DNA of 64,000 nt, taken from assembly GCF_023910625.1 (NCBI RefSeq), contig NZ_JAAVVW010000003.1, positions 2,170,001-2,234,000 on the forward strand, written 5' to 3'. Source of the DNA: Limnohabitans sp. (lineage in GTDB: Bacteria > Pseudomonadota > Gammaproteobacteria > Burkholderiales > Burkholderiaceae_C). Below the pieces are notes generated by a model. It saw nothing but the letters and a program-made list of their open reading frames with translations. It had not been told where the DNA came from and searched no databases. A program made the translations under genes and the position numbers. Positions 1 through 8,254 of this stretch are shown here, piece after piece (positions within the stretch are counted from its first letter, which is position 1; each line of letters opens with the position of its first letter).

Positions 1-1109
1 CGGCGCGGGCGAGTTGGTGGCCCTGGTCGGGCCGTCGGGCAGTGGCAAAACCAGCATGCTGCGCGCCATTGCCGGGCTGTGGACGCCCGCCGATGTGCAG
101 GGCCACATTCGGGTGGCGGGCCAGGCCTGGCTGGACACGGCAGCGGGCGTGCAGCTCAGCCCGCAGCAGCGCCGGGCGGGGCTGGTGTTCCAGCATTACG
201 CGCTGTTTCCGCACATGACGGCGCAGGCCAATGTGGCGCTGGCCGCTGGGCCGGGTTGGTCGAGCGCCGATGTGCAGACTTTGCTGGCCCGCTTGGGGCT
301 GGCTTTGCTCAGCGAGCGCAGGCCCTCGCAACTGTCTGGCGGTCAGCAGCAGCGCGTGGCGTTGGCGCGGGCGCTGGTGCGTGTCATGCCCAGGCCCACA
401 GCGGACGCCACCCCAACACCCCAAGCTTTGCCCGGTGTGTTGTTGTTGGACGAGCCGTTTTCTGCGGTGGATGCACCCACACGCCAGACGCTGTACCGCG
501 AGCTGGCCGCATTGCGCCAAAAGGTATCGGTGCCCATGCTGCTGGTGACGCACGACCTGGCAGAAGCCCGCCGCCTGGCCGACCGGGTGGTGATCGTGGA
601 CGCGGGCCAGACCCTGCAAACGGGCGAACCCGCCCGCGTAGTTTGCCAGCCCGCGCAACGCCCGGGTGGCCGAACTGGTGGGCATTCAAAACCATTTTGA
701 GGGGCGCTTTTACAAGGACCACGCCGACTGGGGGCGCTTGCGCTGGACCGATGCGGCAGTCATCAGGCACCGGTCTGGACTTGGCGGTGTTACGACAAAA
801 ACAAGATCGACGACGGCACCCCCTGTGACTTGGGTGCTGAACGGGGAACAGGTGGACGTGATGGCCGATGGCGAGGAGCCCAGCCTTGCGTCGCCTGGCC
901 ACACCCGCCTGCGCTGCCAGTTGCTGGAGGTCTTGTCGCTGGGAGAGATCAGTTTGTGCACGCTCAGGCCCGAAGCCTTGCCCAGCCAAACCATCACCCT
1001 GAACCTGACCAGCCGATTGCTGCGGCGTTTGCAGGTTGGCTCGGGAGCCTGGGTTCAGCTGCAGATCGCGCCAGAGGCCCTGCACATCATGCCGGTGCGG
1101 ACAAAATAA
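1..1109 (+). pseudogene. modC: Molybdate-type ABC transporter ATP-binding protein, 5'-partial and frameshifted
   Basis: This is the ATPase that would power an importer, most likely for molybdate. The reading frame is open from base 2, so the gene starts before the window. Visible motifs are Walker A (GPSGSGKTS, from base 26), the signature LSGGQQQRVALARA (from about base 329), Walker B LLLDEPFSAVD and the H-loop LLVTHDL. Near base 653 one extra G in GCGC shifts the frame. The second part, from 666, supplies the expected continuation (VAELVGIQNHF) and a C-terminal TOBE-like domain ending IMPVRTK at 1109. Removing the one base restores a continuous protein. A sulfate, spermidine or thiamine-type ATPase cannot be excluded because the permease genes lie outside the window. 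The last 30 coding bases are repeated at 4176. Confidence 0.75.
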
Positions 1110-1132
1110 AACCCGCAAAGCGGTTGCTGTTG
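1080..1132. repeat. 53-bp direct repeat, copy A (3' end of modC)
   Basis: This segment covers the last codons of modC and the following AT-rich stretch (ACAAAATAAAACCCGCAAAG). It matches 4176..4228 with about 4 mismatches. The two copies flank the regulator, binding-protein and acylase block. Confidence 0.8.
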
Positions 1133-1214
1133 ACCAACGATGGACGTATATCTCTTGCCCAGCTGCATTGGGTTGATGAACAGGACGCCGGGCAACAGCC
1201 TGAAGGAGTGAAGC

Positions 1215-2093
1215 ATGGATTTGAAATGGCTTGAAGACTTGGTGGCCATTGGCAAAACGGGCAACTTGGCTCGGGCCGCCGACCTGCGACACGTCACTCC
1301 CCCGGCGTTTGGTCGGCGTGTTCGCGCGCTGGAGGCCTGGGCAGGCATGCCGCTGGTGGATCGCGAACACAAACCCCTGCAATTGACCGAGGCCGGTCTG
1401 CAACTCATGAAGCGGGCCCAGGAAAGTCTGCAAGGCTTGCACGATGTTCGCGAAGAGCTCCAGCGCAACCGCCAAACCGACGAGGTTCTGAAACTGGCTA
1501 CGGGCCGAACCTTGGCGCGCTCCTGGGTGGCCGACTGGCTGGTCCTTATCGGACAGACCGTCAATCCCAAGCGGCTTGAGGTCAGGACCGGCGGCTTGGC
1601 CGACACGCTGGTCTGGCTCGAAGAGGGGCGGGTCGATCTGCTGGTGGCCTATCACCATCCAGCCATTGCGCAACGCCCCCGAGGGCGCGGCTTCTTGCAA
1701 AAGGTGCTGGCCCAGGACAAGCTGGTGCCAGTTCGGCAGCGGCGCCTGCACCCAAGAAGCAAGGCAATCAACGCCCTGCCCTTGCTGGCGTATGCACCCA
1801 GCTTGGCCCTGGCGGGTCTGGTCGAAGACCATCTGGAGCGCTGCCCTTGCCCGGACAGCTTGCAAAGGGTGCTTGAATGTGATTCGGCAGATGCCTTGAT
1901 GGAATACGCGATCAAGGGCATGGGTGTTTGCTGGTTGCCCTGGTCCTTGGTCGCCACGGCTTGTCAAGAAGGGCTGCTGGAGGTGTGTTGGGATCGCAGC
2001 ATGGAAATTCCTTTCGAGGTGCGCTTGGTCCGTATGCGGCGAATGCTGGGCCCCATCGCGGAACAGGTCTGGCAGACCACCCCCGTTCTGTGA
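1215..2093 (+). CDS. LysR-family transcriptional regulator, HypT/YjiE-like
   Basis: A 292-residue DNA-binding regulator. The N-terminal winged helix-turn-helix (residues about 3-60, KWLEDLVAIGKTGNLARAA) resembles the start of E. coli HypT (YjiE), including the PAFxRRVRALE segment, with a C-terminal LysR effector-binding domain. The ATG is preceded by a good ribosome site (GAAGGAGTGAAGC). It lies upstream of and co-directional with the Bug binding protein and acylase genes, so it may control them. The ligand is unknown. HypT senses hypochlorite through methionines, but that cannot be assumed here. Confidence 0.85.
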   Translation: MDLKWLEDLVAIGKTGNLARAADLRHVTPPAFGRRVRALEAWAGMPLVDREHKPLQLTEAGLQLMKRAQESLQGLHDVREELQRNRQTDEVLKLATGRTLARSWVADWLVLIGQTVNPKRLEVRTGGLADTLVWLEEGRVDLLVAYHHPAIAQRPRGRGFLQKVLAQDKLVPVRQRRLHPRSKAINALPLLAYAPSLALAGLVEDHLERCPCPDSLQRVLECDSADALMEYAIKGMGVCWLPWSLVATACQEGLLEVCWDRSMEIPFEVRLVRMRRMLGPIAEQVWQTTPVL

Positions 2094-2187
2094 TGCCAAA
2101 AAAGCAAGTCATATTGCTCAACTGGCCATGTAAGACGGCTTTGCTTGAACACAATGACTTTTTCTTCAATTCATGAAAGAGCCTGCA

Positions 2188-3168
2188 ATGAACACCCAAG
2201 TCGTGCGACACATCCTCGGCCTTCTGGCCTGCACCCTGGCTGCCGTCAGCCCATTGGCCCATGCCCAGACCGGTAACTACCCCTCCAAGCCCATCACCAT
2301 CGTGGTCGGTTATCCGCCGGGCGGCAGCACCGACCTGACCGGGCGCGTGGTGGCCGCCGCCCTGGCCAAGAGCCTGAACGCCACGGTTGTGGTCGAGAAC
2401 ATCGGTGGTGCCGGCGGCGCCATCGGCGCGCAAAAGGTGCTCAATGCCGCCCCCGACGGCTACACCTTGCTGGTGGGCGCTAACAACGAAGTGGCCATCA
2501 ACCGCTTGGTGTCGCCCTCCATCAAATACAGCTGGCAGGATTTCAGCCCCATCGGCCTGATCGCCACGCAGCCCCTGGTGCTGGTCACATCACCCAAGAT
2601 GGGCGTGAAAAACACCGATGAGTTCATCAAACTGGCCAAATCCAACCCGGGCCGCTTCAGCTATGGCAGCTCGGGCGTGGGCACTTCACTGCACCTGGCC
2701 GGTGAAATGGTCAAGGAACAGGCGGGCATCTTCATGACGCACATTCCTTACCGCGGTGTGGCCCCGCTGGCCATTGACCTGATCGGCAACAACCTGGAGT
2801 TCGGCGTGTTCGTGCTCTCCAGTGGTCTGCCCCACATCCGCAGCGGCAAGGTGGTGGCCCTGGGCACCACCGAAAAGAACCGATCGAAGGTCACGCCCGA
2901 GATTCCCGCATTGGCCGAGCATCCGCTCCTTAAGAACACCGACATCAGCACCTGGTTTGTGTTGATGGGCCCTGGCAAGCTGCCAGAACCGGTTGCCGCC
3001 AAACTGAAAAAAGGTCTGGCCGATGCCCTGCAAAACCCCGAGGTGCGCAGCAAGCTTGAAGCCTCCGGCTCGGCCGTGGCCCAAGGCGTGGTGGACATGA
3101 ACAAGTTCCTGCGCGAAGAGACGGCCAAGTACCAGCGCATCGTTGACTTTGCCAAGATCCGCGAATGA
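2188..3168 (+). CDS. Bug/TctC-family periplasmic solute-binding protein
   Basis: A periplasmic receptor of the Bordetella uptake gene family (326 residues), typically binding carboxylates or related small molecules for tripartite tricarboxylate transporters, although most Bug genes stand alone. The N-terminus is a signal peptide with a hydrophobic stretch (HILGLLACTLAA) and a likely cut after AHA-Q. The family signature is visible (YPSKPITIVVGYPPGGSTD, then VVENIGGAGGAIGA). The ATG at 2188 is preferred over 2173 because AAAGAG sits at the right distance and the signal peptide then has normal length. Its stop overlaps the next start by 4 bases, which implies co-translation with the acylase gene. 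Confidence 0.92.
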   Translation: MNTQVVRHILGLLACTLAAVSPLAHAQTGNYPSKPITIVVGYPPGGSTDLTGRVVAAALAKSLNATVVVENIGGAGGAIGAQKVLNAAPDGYTLLVGANNEVAINRLVSPSIKYSWQDFSPIGLIATQPLVLVTSPKMGVKNTDEFIKLAKSNPGRFSYGSSGVGTSLHLAGEMVKEQAGIFMTHIPYRGVAPLAIDLIGNNLEFGVFVLSSGLPHIRSGKVVALGTTEKNRSKVTPEIPALAEHPLLKNTDISTWFVLMGPGKLPEPVAAKLKKGLADALQNPEVRSKLEASGSAVAQGVVDMNKFLREETAKYQRIVDFAKIRE

Positions 3169-4133
3169 CACCGCTTCAATTCGATCTGCCCTGTCCCGAC
3201 ATCTCGATGTGGCGCCAGGGCAATACCGGCACCGAAGGCGTTTGGCATTTCGATTCGGGACAACCCGGTCGGCACGTCCTGATCAGCGCCCTCATCCACG
3301 GCAACGAACTGTGTGGCGCTTGGGCGCTCAAGGGCCTGCTGGAGGCGGGTGTTCGCCCTGCGGTGGGTCAGCTGACCCTGGTGTTTGCCAACCTGCGTGC
3401 ATTCGAGCGCTTTGACGAGGCGAACCATGATGCATCGCGTTTTGTCGACGAAGACATGAACCGCCAATGGATGGACGAGCGCATCGCCGAACCTCGCACG
3501 CTCGAGCGCCAGCGCGTGGCCGAGCTCGCCCCTTGGGTGCAAAAAGCCGACTGGGTGCTGGACCTGCATTCCATGCACGAACCTGGCGCGCCGCTGCTGC
3601 TGACCGGTATGCATCCACGCAACCTGCAACTGGCACGCGAGCTGGCCAATCCGGTCCACATCGTGGTCGATGCCGGTCACAAGGACGGTGTGCGCATGCG
3701 CGATTACGGTCGCCTTGGCCTGTCCGATGACCAGGCACCCGAGACGCGCTCATTGCTGATCGAATGCGGTTTTCATGGCGACTTGGCCAGCCGCGATGTG
3801 GCGCGCGACCTGTGTATCCGCTTCCTGGACGTGTCGGGTGTGCTTTCGGCTTCTGCCTTGCAGGCTGCATTGCCCGGCTGGAGACAGGCCGACGCCCCGC
3901 AACAGTGGGCCCTCGAAGTCACCGGACCGGTGGTGGCGCGCAGCGAAAAGTTCCGTTTCACCGAGCCGTTCAAGGGACTGGAATGCATCCCCAAGGCGGG
4001 CACGGTGATTGGCGACAACGATGGCGAGCCCGTCACCACGCCTTATGACGACTGCGTGCTGGTCATGCCCTCTGTGCGACAGGCCCGGGCTGGCGTGACC
4101 GTGGTGCGTTTCGCAAGGCGGCGGCCGTTGTAG
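3165..4133 (+). CDS. Succinylglutamate desuccinylase/aspartoacylase-family zinc hydrolase
   Basis: A 322-residue M14-like zinc amidohydrolase. The first zinc-ligand motif is HGNE (H45, E48), the third ligand is probably in DLHSMH (H135 or H138), and the catalytic glutamate is probably E200 in LLIECGFHGD. The family removes acyl groups from N-acyl amino acids. The 4-base ATGA overlap with the Bug gene suggests that the imported compound is an acylated amino acid or similar amide which this enzyme opens; that is inference from context. It is not a good match to AstE by neighbourhood, as no arginine succinyltransferase genes are present. Confidence 0.85.
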   Translation: MTPLQFDLPCPDISMWRQGNTGTEGVWHFDSGQPGRHVLISALIHGNELCGAWALKGLLEAGVRPAVGQLTLVFANLRAFERFDEANHDASRFVDEDMNRQWMDERIAEPRTLERQRVAELAPWVQKADWVLDLHSMHEPGAPLLLTGMHPRNLQLARELANPVHIVVDAGHKDGVRMRDYGRLGLSDDQAPETRSLLIECGFHGDLASRDVARDLCIRFLDVSGVLSASALQAALPGWRQADAPQQWALEVTGPVVARSEKFRFTEPFKGLECIPKAGTVIGDNDGEPVTTPYDDCVLVMPSVRQARAGVTVVRFARRRPL

Positions 4134-4175
4134 CCAAGCCAACTCCCCAGGCCAGCCGCTGGCTGTGCTGGGGCG

Positions 4176-4228
4176 CTGCACATCATGCCAGTGCGGACAA
4201 AATAAAACCCGCAAAGCGCGCGCTGTTG
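4176..4228. repeat. 53-bp direct repeat, copy B
   Basis: A copy of the modC 3' end (see 1080..1132) lying in non-coding sequence 43 bases after the acylase stop. It keeps the former coding bases CATCATGCC and the ACAAAATAAAACCCGC tail. Confidence 0.8.
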
Positions 4229-4233
4229 CGGGT
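4197..4233 (-). terminator. Rho-independent terminator for the small membrane protein gene
   Basis: Read on the minus strand, ACCCGCAA (complement of 4226-4233) pairs with TTGCGGGT (complement of 4207-4214) and is followed by TTTATTTTG. It lies 45 bases beyond the stop of the gene at 4278..4412. Confidence 0.6.
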
Positions 4234-4277
4234 GGGTGGGGTGCTGCCTGAGCGGCGCACCGGGGAGCGGCAAAGCC

Positions 4278-4412
4278 TCAGGCCATGGCCACGGCAATGA
4301 AGGCCAACAAGAAAATCAGCAAGGCACCCGCGGCCGGAATGACCACGGGAATGTGTTTGACTACGTTCTCAACGGGGTCGTCAGAAGTGTGTGCGTCGTT
4401 GTGATTGGACAT
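4278..4412 (-). CDS. Small single-pass membrane protein (44 aa)
   Basis: A very short protein: a hydrophilic His/Asp-rich start (MSNHNDAHTSDDPVENVVKH) followed by one strongly hydrophobic helix (IPVVIPAAGALLIFLLAFIA) that runs to the C-terminus. The ATG at 4412 is chosen because the upstream in-frame extension looks non-coding; GAGG lies a few bases upstream. The gene has its own terminator-like hairpin downstream. The N-terminus recalls the cytoplasmic start of small membrane-anchored cytochrome c proteins of Burkholderiales, but no heme motif follows. Function unknown. Confidence 0.55.
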   Translation of the reverse strand: MSNHNDAHTSDDPVENVVKHIPVVIPAAGALLIFLLAFIAVAMA

Positions 4413-4801
4413 GGAGGGCCTCAGTACAGGAATGGCGGTATTGTAGCCAAGCCAGGCTGGCGGGGCGCTGACAACCGGGGTCACATCAGTGCAGCCTGTA
4501 AAGGGCTTGCGGAACAGATAGGGGATCCAACCGCATGAGGGCGATTATGGTCCAGGTTTTGGGCATCACAGGCCTTCAGGCTGGGTCTGCCTGAAGGCCT
4601 GTTCAGGGCCAGTTGTTCCCGCCGACTACGGTTTGACCAGTTTGACGACTTGGTTGCGACGTTCTTTGAGCGGCATGTTCATTTGGCACTCACTGGTCAA
4701 ATTCAAATCGGCACCCCTGATCAAATGGACATCGGCGCCAACAGCCATGACTTTGCCTGCGCGCAGCACCTGCGTTTTGACCAGCGCGTCCTGGCCACCC
4801 T
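4413..4801. other. Long intergenic stretch with a 14-bp hairpin and a possible minus-strand ORF remnant
   Basis: There is no clear gene here. Bases 4568-4581 and 4589-4602 form a perfect 14-bp inverted repeat with a 7-base loop and no adjacent T-run. Between 4626 and about 4801 the minus strand is open without a stop (C-terminal residues MPLKERRNQVVKLVKP). It has no convincing start outside the DUF502 gene and may be the tail of a decayed gene. Confidence 0.4.
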
Positions 4802-5399
4802 TCAGGGCGCAGGCGGATTTTTGGGGGTGCCCATCCACGCCGTCAAGGACGAGCGCATGGCTTCTTCCACCGACATGTCCAGCACCTGCACCCAATCGCG
4901 GGGCACAAACACGGTGTAGCCACCAATCATGTAGCCCATGGGCAGGTACACCGCCACGTGTTGCTGGGTGGTCGCATCCAGGGGTAAATCGGTCAGGCTT
5001 TGGCGCGTGACCAAGCCGATGATGGACAAGTCGCTGTCTGGTTTTTTCAGCAACACGACTTGTTGCGCGTCGCGCTCATTGGGCGAGAAGTAATCAGCAA
5101 AGCTTTTCAGCGACGAGTAGATGCTTTTGACCAGGGGCAAGTTGGTAAAGGGCAACTCCACCCACCCCAGCATCCCGCTTCATGAAGGGCTGCGACACCA
5201 AGAAGCCCAGCACCAGAATCAAGGCGGTCCCCAGCACAATGCCCAGACCCGGCAGGTAAAAATCCCCCGTAAACGGGCTCAGCACGCGCATCGCCAAGCC
5301 TTCGACCCAGGTGACGAACAGGTACAGCGCATAGACCGTCAGACCGACGGGCAAAAAGGTGATCAGACCCCGGAAAAAATAGGCATAGAGGCGGTTCAT
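4802..5399 (-). pseudogene. DUF502 family membrane protein, frameshifted
   Basis: DUF502 proteins are small inner-membrane proteins of unknown function, widespread in proteobacteria. The first part, from ATG 5399, encodes two hydrophobic helices (FFRGLITFLPVGLTVYALYL and GLGIVLGTALILVLGFLV). The second part, open from about 5173, encodes the conserved NLPLVKSIYSSLKSFADYF segment and GYMIGGYTVFVP. The two halves are in different frames. Deleting one base of the CCC run at 5176-5178 joins them as KRMLGWVELP and gives a protein of about 199 residues, normal for the family. The gene is divergent from the oxidoreductase at 5484. Confidence 0.75.
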
Positions 5400-5483
5400 G
5401 CCTGACATTGTGACCGGGTGACCAAAAACCGACATCGCAGGGGATAGACGAGTCTCCGGGAACTGCTGCATGATGCGCAGCTT

Positions 5484-6722
5484 ATGACCACATCGATACT
5501 TGTTTTGGGTGGGGGCATGGTGGGCACCTGCACCGCCTTGCATTTGCAGCAGCGCGGCTATGACGTGACGCTGTTGGACCGGCGTACACCAGGCCAGGAA
5601 ACGTCCATGGGCAATGCGGGCCTGATCCAGCGCGAGGCGGTCGAGCCTTATGCCTTTCCGCGTGAGCCGGGCTTTTTGCTGGACGCGGCCCTGGGTCGCG
5701 GTGCCCAAGTGCATTGGCACGCCCAAGGGCTGTGGCAAATGGGCAGAGCATTGCTGCGCTACTTGCACCACTCGCATCCCCAGCGACACGCCCACGCCAC
5801 CCAAGCCTACAGCCGCCTGATCGCCCATGCGACCGATGAGCACGGTGTGTTGGTCAAGGCTGCGGGTGCGCAGGATTTGGTGACGCGTGAAGGATTTCGC
5901 TTCGTGTTCCGCACGGCCGAGGCCTTCGACGCGGCGGCGCAGCGGGCCGAAGATTTGGTTTTGCGTTTTGGTGTGCGCTCCCAAGCCGAAAACACCGCCC
6001 AGTTGGCGCTGGCCGAGCCGGCCTTGCAAAAACCCTTGGCCGGCGCGGTGCACTGGCTGGACCCGTGGGCAGTGAACGACCCGGGGGCTTTGGTGCAACG
6101 CTATGCCGACCTGTTTGTGGCGCGTGGCGGTCGTTTGCTGGTGGGCGACGCGGCCAGTTTGCAGGCGCAAGGCGCGGCCTGGTCGGTGCGCACGACCGAA
6201 GGCACGGTGCACGCCCAGCAATCGGTGCTGGCCCTGGGGCCGTGGTCTGACGGCTTGATCCGCACGCTGGGTTACCGCTTTCCACTGTTCATCAAGCGCG
6301 GTTACCACCAGCACTACACATCATCCGCACAACTGCGTCGGCCCATTCTGGACGTCGAGCGCGGCTATGTGCTGGCCCCCATGCAGCGTGGCTTGCGCCT
6401 GACCACAGGTGCTGAATTTGCGCCCATCGATGCCCCGCCCACGCCGGTGCAACTGGCCAAGGCCGAGATCTTGGCGCGTGAGTTGATCGACCTGGGCCAG
6501 CCTCTGCCCGAGCCGCCCTGGCTGGGCGCTCGCCCATGCGTTGCCGACATGCTGCCCGTGATGGGCCCCGCGCCGCGTCACCCGGGGCTGTGGTTCAACT
6601 TTGGCCATGCGCACCAGGGCTTCACCATGGGCCCGGTGGCAGGTCGCTTGCTGGCCGAAATGGTGAGCGGTGAGCCGCCTTGTGTGGACCCAACGCCCTA
6701 TTCGCCACGGCGGTTTGGGTGA
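5484..6722 (+). CDS. FAD-dependent amino-acid oxidoreductase, DadA-like
   Basis: A 412-residue flavoprotein of the DAO/DadA family, which oxidises amines or D-amino acids and passes electrons to the membrane chain. The N-terminal dinucleotide-binding motif is VLGGGMVGTCTALHLQQRG with the acidic strand end LLDRR. The conserved GNAGLI segment and the C-terminal FAD contact region (FNFGHAHQGFTMGPVAGRLLAE) are present. Length and ends are normal for D-amino acid dehydrogenase small subunits. No racemase or other catabolic gene lies beside it, so the substrate cannot be named. Confidence 0.88.
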   Translation: MTTSILVLGGGMVGTCTALHLQQRGYDVTLLDRRTPGQETSMGNAGLIQREAVEPYAFPREPGFLLDAALGRGAQVHWHAQGLWQMGRALLRYLHHSHPQRHAHATQAYSRLIAHATDEHGVLVKAAGAQDLVTREGFRFVFRTAEAFDAAAQRAEDLVLRFGVRSQAENTAQLALAEPALQKPLAGAVHWLDPWAVNDPGALVQRYADLFVARGGRLLVGDAASLQAQGAAWSVRTTEGTVHAQQSVLALGPWSDGLIRTLGYRFPLFIKRGYHQHYTSSAQLRRPILDVERGYVLAPMQRGLRLTTGAEFAPIDAPPTPVQLAKAEILARELIDLGQPLPEPPWLGARPCVADMLPVMGPAPRHPGLWFNFGHAHQGFTMGPVAGRLLAEMVSGEPPCVDPTPYSPRRFG

Positions 6723-6734
6723 AGGTGCTGGCGT

Positions 6735-6935
6735 GCCGCCAGTCAAGATCAGTTGAAAGTCGGCGCCACCGGCCAACACTTTGCCACTCATGCAGGCGCA
6801 GTTCACAGTGCCGCCGGTGATGGCAATCATGCGGCGCAAACCGGCGGGCGTATGGCCCACCTCCACAGGCGCCGCTATGGCCACAGCCAGGTCGCACGGG
6901 TGTCCGAGTCTTGGTGTGGCCAGGGTTTTGACCAT
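6735..6935 (-). pseudogene. DUF3237 family protein, N-terminal fragment
   Basis: On the minus strand from ATG 6935 the translation reads like the first 65 residues of a DUF3237 protein: a start with DLAVAIAAPVEVGHTPAG, then ITGGTVNCACMSGKVLAGGA and DFQLILTGG. The normal family length is about 150 residues. Similarity stops about 12 bases before the end of the oxidoreductase gene, so the 3' half is missing. It is a remnant cut off by the converging gene. Confidence 0.55.
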
Positions 6936-6976
6936 GGGCTGCCTTTACACTTTGCGCTCATTATCAGGTCACCCTC

Positions 6977-8053
6977 ATGCTCTCCACCCAAGACAAAACC
7001 CGCATCGACGACACCCGCATTGCTTCGGTGCGCCCGCTCATGACCCCGGCATTGCTTGAAGAGCGCCTGCCCGCATCGCCCGCCCACCTGGCGCTGGTCG
7101 AGCGTTCGCGGCAAGACATCTCGAACGTGTTGCAAGGCCAGGACGACCGTGTGGTGATCGTGGTCGGGCCGTGCTCCATCCACGACCACGACCAGGCCAT
7201 CGCGTACGCCAAGCTGCTCAAGGCCGAGGCCGACAAACACGCCCAGGATTTGCAAATCGTGATGCGCGTTTATTTTGAGAAGCCCCGCACCACCGTGGGC
7301 TGGAAGGGCTACATCAACGACCCGCACCTGGATGGCAGCTTCGCCATGAACCAGGGCCTGGAGATGGCGCGCAAGCTGCTGCTGGGCATACTCGATGTCG
7401 GCCTGCCCGTGGCCACCGAGTTTTTGGACTTGCTCAGCCCGCAGTACATCAGCGATCTGGTCACTTGGGGCGCGATCGGTGCGCGCACCACAGAGAGTCA
7501 GAGCCACCGGCAACTGGCCAGTGGTTTGTCGTGCCCGGTGGGCTTCAAGAACGGCACCGACGGTGGCGTCAAAGTGGCCGCAGACGCAGTGGTGGCAGCC
7601 AAAGCCCCACATGCTTTCATGGGCATGACCAAGATGGGGCAGGCGGCGATTTTCGAAACCCGTGGCAACCAGGACGTGCACATCATCTTGCGCGGCGGCA
7701 AAGCGCCCAACTATTCGGCTGCCGACGTGGATGCCGCCTGCAAAGCCTTGCAGGCATCGGGCATTGCGCCGCAAGTCATGGTGGACGTGTCGCACGCCAA
7801 CAGCAGCAAACAGCACGCCAAGCAGATCGAGGTGGCGCGCGACGTGGCCGCGCAAGTGGCGGGCGGGGACCGCCGCATCATGGGCTTGATGATCGAGAGC
7901 CACCTGAACGAAGGCCGGCAAGACCTGAAAGAAGGCCAGCCATTGGCACACGGCGTGTCCATCACCGACGCCTGCATCAGCTTTGCGCAAACCGTGCCGG
8001 TGCTGGGTGCGCTGGCGCAGGCGGTGCAAAAACGGCGGATTGTTCAGTCGTAA
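6977..8053 (+). CDS. aroG: 3-deoxy-7-phosphoheptulonate synthase, class I (AroG type)
   Basis: Catalyses the first step of the shikimate pathway, condensing phosphoenolpyruvate with erythrose 4-phosphate. It is 358 residues, as expected for the AroG/AroF/AroH class. Diagnostic motifs are VVGPCSIHD, MRVYFEKPRTTVGWKGYIND, GARTTESQSHRQLASGLS, VGFKNGTDG and DVSHANSSK, which carry the substrate and metal ligands (Cys in GPCSIHD, His, Glu, Asp). The N-terminal extension suggests feedback regulation by an aromatic amino acid, but which one cannot be told from the sequence. It stands alone. Confidence 0.95.
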   Translation: MLSTQDKTRIDDTRIASVRPLMTPALLEERLPASPAHLALVERSRQDISNVLQGQDDRVVIVVGPCSIHDHDQAIAYAKLLKAEADKHAQDLQIVMRVYFEKPRTTVGWKGYINDPHLDGSFAMNQGLEMARKLLLGILDVGLPVATEFLDLLSPQYISDLVTWGAIGARTTESQSHRQLASGLSCPVGFKNGTDGGVKVAADAVVAAKAPHAFMGMTKMGQAAIFETRGNQDVHIILRGGKAPNYSAADVDAACKALQASGIAPQVMVDVSHANSSKQHAKQIEVARDVAAQVAGGDRRIMGLMIESHLNEGRQDLKEGQPLAHGVSITDACISFAQTVPVLGALAQAVQKRRIVQS

Positions 8054-8254
8054 ATGCAGTCACAATATTTCTTTTGTACTCATTTCATCCGCCTCCAAGG
8101 TTATTTGCTCCAATATGTCACCCTCAAAAATCACCTATGACTCGTCCCCTGTCACAACGGGGCACGGCGTCAAAGAGGAGCAGATTGAAGAAAGAGCTGA
8201 CGCCACTGCTGACCAAACGCGCCCAAGGGCGCGAGATTTCTGGACTCAGCGCGT
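8054..8254. other. Intergenic region upstream of the DUF1016 gene
   Basis: AT-richer than its surroundings. A short frame at 8137-8265 (42 codons, MTRPLSQRGTASKRSRLKKE...) overlaps the start of the next gene by 11 bases and could be a leader ORF; there is no family evidence for it. A small inverted repeat (GCGCCCAAGGGCGC) lies near 8219. Confidence 0.3.

Noticed and set aside
384..2099. Long open minus-strand frame (571 codons) opposite modC and the LysR gene
   Set aside because: It has no recognisable domain, is rich in Gln/His/Arg typical of antisense frames in GC-rich DNA, and conflicts with two well-supported genes.
5094..6314. 406-codon minus-strand frame joined to the start of DUF502
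   Set aside because: Only its last part (from 5399) is DUF502; the remainder is antisense to the DadA-like gene.
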